Assembly (NCBI GenBank): GCA_951813065.1
Contig: CATOTH010000001.1
Span: 186,001-250,000, forward strand
Direction: 5' to 3'
DNA from: an uncultured Bryobacterales bacterium
Lineage (GTDB): Bacteria > Acidobacteriota > Terriglobia > Bryobacterales > UBA6623
Length of the DNA stretch: 64,000 nucleotides
The notes beneath the pieces were generated by a model. It was given only the letters and a program-made list of their open reading frames with translations, was not told the origin of the DNA and searched no databases. A program made the translations under genes and the position numbers. Within the stretch, counting starts at the first letter, position 1; every line of letters begins with the position of its first letter. This document shows positions 58,719 through 64,000 of the stretch, piece after piece.

Positions 58719-60164
58719 ATGAACTCACTATCGAGACCTGGCATCAGGGAACTAGGCACGTTGTTCGCCGATGGCTCGCTCTCTCCGGTCGAGGTTGTTC
58801 AGGACACATTGCGGCGGATCGAGCGATTGGATCCCGCCATAAACTCCTATCTCACTGTGACCGCCGACCTCGCTCTGGAGCAGGCCGCTGACGCCGAAAG
58901 CGAGATTCGGGCTGGGCGCAAGCGCGGACCGCTCCACGGGATTCCTTACGCTGCCAAGGACCTGTTGGACACATCCGGCATCCGGACCACTGTCGGATCG
59001 AGAATCCGGGCGCGACACGTACCATCCAGTAACGCCGCAGTCATTGAGAAGCTCGATGACGCCGGTGCCATCCTTCTCGGCAAGACCGGCTTGCACGAAT
59101 GGGCATATGGCATAACCAGCACGAACCCCCACTTCGGCCCTGTGCGCAATCCGTGGGACCCCGAGCGTATCCCCGGGGGGTCAAGCGGCGGGTCGGCTGC
59201 CGCTCTTGCGGCCGGACTGTGCGTGTTCTCGCTCGGCTCGGACACTGGCGGATCGATCCGCATTCCCGCGGCTCTGTGCGGGATTGCCGGGCTCAAGCCG
59301 ACATTCGGCCGGATCAGCCGTCGGGGAACGTTTCCGCTTGGACATACGCTCGACACGCTAGGACCGTTCGGCTTGAGGGTAGAGGACACGGCACTCACAT
59401 ACGGCGCCATCGCCGGCCACGATCCGAGCGACCCTGCATCGGTCTCCCGACCGGTTGAACTGCCTGCACTGGAGCTCGAACCGTGCCTGAAGGGGACCGT
59501 GATCGGCGTGCCCTCGAGGTTCTTCTTCGATCGATTCGACCCTGAGATCGCGAATGCGGTCGGAAACGCGCTGTCCGTCATGGAGGGTCTCGGAGTGGAG
59601 CTCCGCACGGTTCGGACTCCGGATGTCGAAGCGGCCAATTCCTTGCACCGGCTGATCTTGCTGGCGGAAGCGGCATCGGTACACCGACGACGCCTGGAGT
59701 CGCATCGCACCGAGTTCGGGGATGACGTGCGCGCGTTACTGGACCAGGGCCGGTTCGTGCTGGCGACGGAGTATCTCGACGCCCAGCGCGCTCGACGCGA
59801 GTTCTGCCGGGAATTCGACTCGGTTCTACTTGACGTCGATGCGCTGGCCATTCCTGCCGTGCCGATCCCGACAGCGCGGATCGGGGAACTGGAGATCGAA
59901 GTGGGCGGCAAGATCGAGAACGTGCGGCTCGCGACGACACGCAATGTCCGCGCACTGAACTTGACGGGACTACCGGTGCTCTCCGTGCCATGTGGGTTTC
60001 GTGGCGACGGAATGCCGGTCGGGATGCAGATCGTGGGCCCGAAGTATGGCGAGGCCGGGATCCTGGCGATCGGACACGCCTACGAGCAAGCCACGGACTG
60101 GCACGCTAGGATTCCTCCCATGGCTCTGAAATCTGCCAGCGGCACTGCTCCAGAAGCGCCCTAG
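58719..60164 (+). CDS. Amidase signature family protein (GatA-like)
   Basis: The 481-residue enzyme has the Ser-cisSer-Lys triad of amidase-signature hydrolases: Lys in PLHGIPYAAKDLLDT (about 74-88), Ser in GGSSGGSAAALAAGL (about 153-167) and Ser in GSDTGGSIRIPAALCG (about 174-189), followed by GLKPTFGRISRRG. The C-terminal NLTGLPVLSVPCGFRGDGMPVGMQIVG is conserved too. Such enzymes cleave amides or act as GatA in Gln-tRNA formation; with no gatB or gatC nearby, a general amidase is more likely. The ATG at 58719 is preferred to the TTG at 58704. Its 3' end overlaps the convergent alkyltransferase-like gene by 59 bp. Confidence 0.9.
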   Translation: MNSLSRPGIRELGTLFADGSLSPVEVVQDTLRRIERLDPAINSYLTVTADLALEQAADAESEIRAGRKRGPLHGIPYAAKDLLDTSGIRTTVGSRIRARHVPSSNAAVIEKLDDAGAILLGKTGLHEWAYGITSTNPHFGPVRNPWDPERIPGGSSGGSAAALAAGLCVFSLGSDTGGSIRIPAALCGIAGLKPTFGRISRRGTFPLGHTLDTLGPFGLRVEDTALTYGAIAGHDPSDPASVSRPVELPALELEPCLKGTVIGVPSRFFFDRFDPEIANAVGNALSVMEGLGVELRTVRTPDVEAANSLHRLILLAEAASVHRRRLESHRTEFGDDVRALLDQGRFVLATEYLDAQRARREFCREFDSVLLDVDALAIPAVPIPTARIGELEIEVGGKIENVRLATTRNVRALNLTGLPVLSVPCGFRGDGMPVGMQIVGPKYGEAGILAIGHAYEQATDWHARIPPMALKSASGTAPEAP

Positions 60165-60486
60165 TGCCGGAAAACGGAACGTCTTCCAGTTCGAGGCGCA
60201 GCCGCTGTTCCCTACCCTGCTCGCCGGGCAGGGCGATGCGGCCCCCGGAGGCCAGGACTCTGTGCCACGGCAACTCCAGCTGCGCGGGGCAGTCACGCAT
60301 GGCGCGCCCAACTTGACGCGCACCGCGCGGCAGGCCCGCGGCCCGGGCGATGTCGCCGTAGGTCGAAACCTTGCCGCGAGGGATGCGGTCGACAATTCGC
60401 CAGACTCGCTCGCGAAACAAAGCCGTATGCAAGTTCACCCGCGCCGTCGTCCGATTCACCGGATCGCAGGGGTAGTCCGGTCCCAT
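60106..60486 (-). CDS. Alkyltransferase-like protein (MGMT fold, PWHRV)
   Basis: From ATG 60486 the protein has 126 residues: VWRIVDRIPRGKVSTYGDIARAAGLPRGARQVGRAM (helix-turn-helix and Arg finger of the O6-alkylguanine-DNA transferase fold), then ELPWHRVLASGGRIALPG. In true MGMT the active site reads PCHRV; here Trp replaces the alkyl-accepting Cys. This is the signature of alkyltransferase-like (ATL) proteins, which bind O6-alkylguanine and flag it for nucleotide excision repair. A longer open frame upstream is not conserved. Its end overlaps the amidase gene on the opposite strand. Confidence 0.87.
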   Translation of the reverse strand: MGPDYPCDPVNRTTARVNLHTALFRERVWRIVDRIPRGKVSTYGDIARAAGLPRGARQVGRAMRDCPAQLELPWHRVLASGGRIALPGEQGREQRLRLELEDVPFSGTRALLEQCRWQISEPWEES

Positions 60487-60517
60487 CAGGGTCGATGCGA
60501 ATCCGTTTCGGGCTTTC

Positions 60518-60754
60518 CTACCGGTGCCCAAGCGGCCCGATCTTGTCCAGGACCGCGTCGAAGAGGTCTTGCTTGGTCCCGGCCTGCTTCTTGGCACCTT
60601 GGGCGTTGCGGTACTTGTGCGCTGAGAAGCAGGTCCTGCATTCTGTGCGAGCGGGCTGTCCGTTGACGAGCGAGACGATCGAGTGATTCATTACACCTTT
60701 GCACCGCGAGCAGTAGTCGTCAATGATGTCTCCGAGACGGTGTTCGTCGGCCAT
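60518..60754 (-). CDS. Small zinc-ribbon protein
   Basis: The 78-residue protein has a zinc-ribbon: DYCSRCKGVMNHSIVSL (C-x2-C at about 15-18) and TECRTCFSAHKYRN (C-x2-C at about 39-42), the HSIV strand between them, and a basic tail with KKQAGTKQDL. Similar short proteins without assigned function are frequent in Acidobacteria. It lies between the PQQ-propeller gene and the ATL gene on the same strand (9 bp after the former, 31 bp before the latter), so these may share a transcript. Confidence 0.72.
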   Translation of the reverse strand: MADEHRLGDIIDDYCSRCKGVMNHSIVSLVNGQPARTECRTCFSAHKYRNAQGAKKQAGTKQDLFDAVLDKIGPLGHR

Positions 60755-60763
60755 TGAGCCTTC

Positions 60764-62140
60764 CTACTCTGGGGCGATACAGTACAAGTGACCGGCAGTG
60801 CGGATGAAGATCTGGCTGTCCACAGCGATCGGACTTGCCAACGTGTGGCTGTCCAAAGGATTGATAGCCAGGATCTCGTAGCCGCGCTCGACATCCACCA
60901 CCGTGGTCGTCCCCTCCTCGTTGGTGGCGTAGAGCTTGCCATCCGCCAGTAAAGGAGACGCCGAGTACGTTCCGGCCTCCAGCCGCGTCCGCTCGGCCAG
61001 TAGTCCTCCGGTCTTCGGGTCCAGCACGTTCAAGACACCGCGGTCGTTGACGACGAAGATCCGCTTGCCGTCGGTGGTCGGCGTCGGCACGTCAGCGCCC
61101 AAAGTGTTCTTCCAAACACCGGCGCTGTCACTGATCCAGCCCTCACCTCCAGCTTTGAAGGCGATGAGAGGGTTCCCCCTGGTGCTGGAAGTGAAGACTG
61201 TCTCACCGATATTGATCGAGGACGCGATGGTTCGGTAGAAACGCTCGTTTCCGGGATTGAAACCGCCCATTCGCCAGAGTTCCTTGCCGCTGTCGAGGTC
61301 GTGACCGGTCACGTAGTCGCCCCCTGAAATCACAAGCTGCTCTCTGCCGCCAACCGTGACAATCAGAGGTGTCGAGTAGTCGTCGGGCGACTCGGCCTCC
61401 GCATCCGTCGGACGGTCAACCTTCCAGAGTGTCTTACCCGTCGCAGGGTCGACGGCGAATACGTAAGAAGGAGCATCGGTCTTCATTCCGTGGAGCACTT
61501 GCAAGTACAGTCGGTTCCGATGCAGGCGAGGCGACGATGCGTAGCCGTGATTGAGACCGAACGGGCCATAGTCCTCTTGGAGGTTGCGCGACCATACCCT
61601 TTTCCCGTTCGGGGCGTAGCAAGAGAAATCGCCTCCGCCCGTCAGTGCCCAAACGTGCTTTCCGTCCGTGATCGGGGAGGGCGAGGCGAGATTCTGCTTG
61701 CGGAAGATGCGATTGCCGGAACCGACCGTGCGCTGCCACAGGATTGCGCCGTCCTTTCTTCGAATGGCGATCAGCACAATGTCGTCGGTCCGGGCCGAAG
61801 GAACCGTACCCGGTCCGGGACGTGGAGGGGCGGGGCCCCGCCTGCCGCGACCTCGGCCCTCCCTCCCGCGTCCAAACTGCTGCGGGTCGCCGAAGCCCGA
61901 CTGCGCCGACGTGACGAAGATGATGTCTTCCCAAACAGCTGGCGTGGCCGCGCTCCAACTCGGGAGAGCGGCCTTCCACACGACGTTCTTGTCAGTCGTC
62001 CATTCCGTGGCGAGGCCTGAAGCGGAAGAACTGCTCCCGTTGAAGTGCGGACCTCGCCACTGCGGCCAGTTCGCCACCGCGGTCGAAACCAGCGACAGCG
62101 CGCCAGCCAAGAGGGCAATTGCAAAGATGCGCGAGTTCAC
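60764..62140 (-). CDS. Exported PQQ-like beta-propeller protein
   Basis: The protein (458 residues from GTG 62140; upstream GTG 62149 and TTG 62173 are also in frame) has a signal peptide (SRIFAIALLAGALSLVSTAVA) and then NWPQWRGPHFNGSS, the classic opening of acidobacterial and planctomycete PQQ-binding-like propellers. Propeller blades with the tryptophan-docking pattern (GAILWQRTVG, GKTLWKVDRP, GKELWRMGGF, LNVLDPKTGGLL) follow. A low-complexity Arg/Gly/Pro-rich insertion (about 75-105) sits in the first third. No catalytic PQQ-dehydrogenase signature is obvious, so it may be a structural or binding protein. It is the first gene of the minus-strand group ending in the ATL gene. Confidence 0.88.
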   Translation of the reverse strand: MNSRIFAIALLAGALSLVSTAVANWPQWRGPHFNGSSSSASGLATEWTTDKNVVWKAALPSWSAATPAVWEDIIFVTSAQSGFGDPQQFGRGREGRGRGRRGPAPPRPGPGTVPSARTDDIVLIAIRRKDGAILWQRTVGSGNRIFRKQNLASPSPITDGKHVWALTGGGDFSCYAPNGKRVWSRNLQEDYGPFGLNHGYASSPRLHRNRLYLQVLHGMKTDAPSYVFAVDPATGKTLWKVDRPTDAEAESPDDYSTPLIVTVGGREQLVISGGDYVTGHDLDSGKELWRMGGFNPGNERFYRTIASSINIGETVFTSSTRGNPLIAFKAGGEGWISDSAGVWKNTLGADVPTPTTDGKRIFVVNDRGVLNVLDPKTGGLLAERTRLEAGTYSASPLLADGKLYATNEEGTTTVVDVERGYEILAINPLDSHTLASPIAVDSQIFIRTAGHLYCIAPE

Positions 62141-62315
62141 TGCAGGCACGGTCCAAACCAGGGAGTCGCCCAAGGCAACCGGGATCCACTAAACAAGGCG
62201 AAGACCCGGCTCAACCGGTTACGAATCCCGCGACGAGCCCGTGACCGAGCTCATCGCATGCGTCGATCATAATGGTTCTTAGGGTCGCCCTGCACGGTCG
62301 AGCCACCGACTTTCC

Positions 62316-63578
62316 ATGAAAGCGTTGCAAATCGCGGGCGGCCGGCGCCTGTCCGGCGACATTTCCGTCAGCGGCGCGAAGAATGCCGCACTCCCAGCTC
62401 TGTCAGCAAGCTTGCTGACAACAGGCCGCGTCGTCCTCCACAGGATCCCGAACGTCGTCGATATTCGCACGATGTCCCGGCTGATCGAGAACATCGGGGC
62501 CACAGTCGCAACGGATTCCGGTACCTGCTGCATCGAGGCTGGGAACGATCTCGAGCCGATCGCGCCCTACGAGCTGGTCAAGACGATGAGGGCATCAAGC
62601 CTCGTCCTCGGACCTCTGGCAGCCCGTTGCGGTCGGGCCCGCGTCTCCCTTCCCGGCGGATGTGCCATCGGTTCAAGACCGATCGACATGCACCTGGAGG
62701 GCCTGCGCTCTCTGGGAGCGACTATCCGGCAGGACCTCGGCTACATCGAGGCGATCGCGCCAAAGGGGGGTCTAACCGGCGGGCGGATCAGCTTCAGGCG
62801 CCCCACGGTCACCGGAACCGAGGACATGTTAATGGCCGCGGTTCTGGCCAAAGGGGAGAGCGTGCTTGTGAACGCGGCACGCGAACCGGAAGTCGTTGAT
62901 CTCGCAAACCTATTGCGCAAGATGGGGGCCTGTATCGAAGGAGACGGCACATCTACGATCCGGGTCGAAGGGGTCGACAGCCTGGGCGGCGCCGAGCACT
63001 CTATCATCCCGGACCGAATCGAGACCGGAACCTACCTGATCGCCGGAGCGATGCTCGGCGGCGAGTTGCGCATTCGAGATGTGCTTCCGGACCACCTGCG
63101 ACCGGTCATCGCCAAGATGAAGCAGGCAGGTAGCGAAATCGAGATTCGGGACGCGACGACTCTGGTCGTTCGGAACAACAGGCCGTTGGTCAGCGTCGAC
63201 GTTACGACTCGCGAGCATCCGGGCTTCCCGACCGACATGCAAGCCCAGTTCATGGCGCTCATGACTCAAGCGGGAGGGGTTTCCAATATCGTTGAAACCG
63301 TGTTCGAGAACCGTTTCATGCACGCCCCGGAACTGCGGCGCATGGGCGCCAACATCGACATCGACGGTAACCTGGCGGTGGTCAGGGGCAAGACCCAATT
63401 GACCGGAACGGACGTGATGGCCTCGGACTTGCGAGCGAGCGCCTGCCTAGTCTTGGCGGGACTGGCGGCCCAGGGCCGTACCGTTGTCCACCGGATCTAT
63501 CACTTGCAACGCGGCTACGAGAGGCTGACGGAAAAGCTTACCGGGGTGGGCGCGAGCATCAAGATCATCGACGTCTAG
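62316..63578 (+). CDS. murA: UDP-N-acetylglucosamine 1-carboxyvinyltransferase
   Basis: The 420-residue enzyme makes the first committed peptidoglycan precursor by adding enolpyruvate to UDP-GlcNAc. Motifs: MKALQIAGGRRLSGDISVSGAKNAALP (KN pair at about 22-23), RASSLVLGPLAARCGRARVSLPGGCAIGSRPIDMHLEGL with the reactive, fosfomycin-sensitive Cys (about 116), DRIETGTYLIAGA, and TREHPGFPTDMQAQFMAL. All catalytic positions are present and length is normal. It is transcribed away from the PQQ gene. Confidence 0.96.
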   Translation: MKALQIAGGRRLSGDISVSGAKNAALPALSASLLTTGRVVLHRIPNVVDIRTMSRLIENIGATVATDSGTCCIEAGNDLEPIAPYELVKTMRASSLVLGPLAARCGRARVSLPGGCAIGSRPIDMHLEGLRSLGATIRQDLGYIEAIAPKGGLTGGRISFRRPTVTGTEDMLMAAVLAKGESVLVNAAREPEVVDLANLLRKMGACIEGDGTSTIRVEGVDSLGGAEHSIIPDRIETGTYLIAGAMLGGELRIRDVLPDHLRPVIAKMKQAGSEIEIRDATTLVVRNNRPLVSVDVTTREHPGFPTDMQAQFMALMTQAGGVSNIVETVFENRFMHAPELRRMGANIDIDGNLAVVRGKTQLTGTDVMASDLRASACLVLAGLAAQGRTVVHRIYHLQRGYERLTEKLTGVGASIKIIDV

Positions 63579-63889
63579 CCGGCACTTCCAAGGGCACGAT
63601 TCCCGAGGCTACCGAACTCGGCTGCCGGGTCGCGCCGAAACCAAGTCCAACCGCTGCTCAATCGAGCAAGACGATCCAGAGCGTCTGGCTCGACGGAAGT
63701 GCAGAGCGTGCGGCGGACGGCAGATTTCTTGTCTCGGCGAAAGGATGGGGGATTGAGTTTGACTGTGAGGAGCAATCTCCCGCCGGTTTGATGCCCGGCC
63801 TCAACCGCCCGCGCTGAGAGAACAGGACCTGATCAGCAAGCCCGAGCCGGGCGCGCCCCGGCCGCAATCCCGCCTGATATCATGCAGCC
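63579..63889. other. Intergenic region, murA to Uma2
   Basis: About 310 bp with no supported gene. Minus-strand frames here (63575-63867) are short and unlike any family. Nothing else is seen. Confidence 0.45.
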
Positions 63890-64000
63890 ATGGCCGCTCC
63901 TGGCACGCTCCTGGATGCCCGCACCGACCCGGCTGCAGGACAACCGGAGGAGTACCCCTACTCCGATGGCAAGGTCCTGATGGAGACTGAGCCGCATGCG
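63890..64000 (+). CDS. Uma2-family endonuclease-like protein, N-terminus only (cut by the window edge)
   Basis: An ATG at 63890 opens 37 codons to the window end: MAAPGTLLDARTDPAAGQPE, then EYPYSDGKVLMETEPHA. The YPYSDG...ET..H stretch is the characteristic N-terminal start of many Uma2/DUF820 proteins, where EEYPYSDGKP.AET..H is common. The catalytic part lies outside, so identity is inferred from this short match. It would be the second Uma2 gene in the window. Confidence 0.65.
   Translation, partial: MAAPGTLLDARTDPAAGQPEEYPYSDGKVLMETEPHA

Noticed and set aside
58385..58759. Minus-strand frame of 124 codons upstream of the amidase
   Set aside because: No recognisable domain; overlaps the amidase start and other frames.
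1..64000. CRISPR arrays, tRNA and rRNA genes
   Set aside because: No regularly spaced direct repeats, no tRNA T-loop/CCA patterns and no rRNA-like stretches were noticed on reading; a covariance-model search was not possible.

Overview
The window is GC-rich chromosomal DNA. The best guess is an Acidobacteriota genome of Bryobacterales/Solibacter-like type. The grounds are two Oar-like TonB receptors with carboxypeptidase-regulatory N-termini, a VWFA-type exported protein, Uma2-family proteins, sulfatases, a PQQ-propeller protein and the BamA/OmpH/OmpA block. This assignment rests on gene content and protein style only; no rRNA or tRNA gene was seen.

Layout. 1-9.1 kb: 5' part of a VWA-like exported protein, selB, a CoA-binding protein, a sugar epimerase, an EamA transporter, an exported-looking protein-isoaspartate methyltransferase, a YafQ/DinJ-type toxin-antitoxin pair, a small membrane protein and an aminotransferase. 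9.4-11.7 kb: ECF sigma / zinc-finger anti-sigma / exported protein operon joined by two ATGA overlaps. 11.8-16.7 kb: aa3-type cytochrome c oxidase operon (II, I, two subunit-III paralogues, IV, a small CPMC protein) closed by a clear intrinsic terminator. 16.7-20.9 kb: a small HExxH metalloprotease gene cut in two by a 3518-bp IS66-family element with a perfect 8-bp target duplication. The element carries a DUF4338 (DruA-like) gene and unusual ~435-bp inverted arms. 21.0-24.3 kb: alpha/beta hydrolase and a small DUF2283 pair. 24.9-29.3 kb: rimO-yacG-pgpA-propeller-cinA. 29.3-40 kb (minus strand): YcxB-like, OmpA, small zinc protein, OmpH/Skp, BamA, an exported protein, ABC-F ATPase, uridine-kinase-like, sulfatase. 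40.4-47.6 kb: DUF1761, Zn-dehydrogenase plus epimerase, Uma2, second sulfatase, Na+:solute symporter. 47.9-57.4 kb: two paralogous TonB-dependent receptors with matching promoters, separated by an ISKra4-type element that has a 9-bp target duplication and a probable -1 frameshift at an A9 run. 58.7-64 kb: amidase, alkyltransferase-like protein, zinc-ribbon protein, PQQ propeller, murA, and the start of another Uma2 gene.

How the parts fit. The sulfatases, the xylose-isomerase-like enzymes, the MDR dehydrogenase, the SSS transporter and the TonB receptors suggest uptake and breakdown of external, possibly sulfated, carbohydrate. This is inference from families. The oxidase operon shows aerobic respiration. 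The most unusual object is the IS66-type element: transposase plus DUF4338 passenger, long inverted arms that duplicate the transposase start, and an insertion whose pre-insertion gene can be rebuilt exactly.
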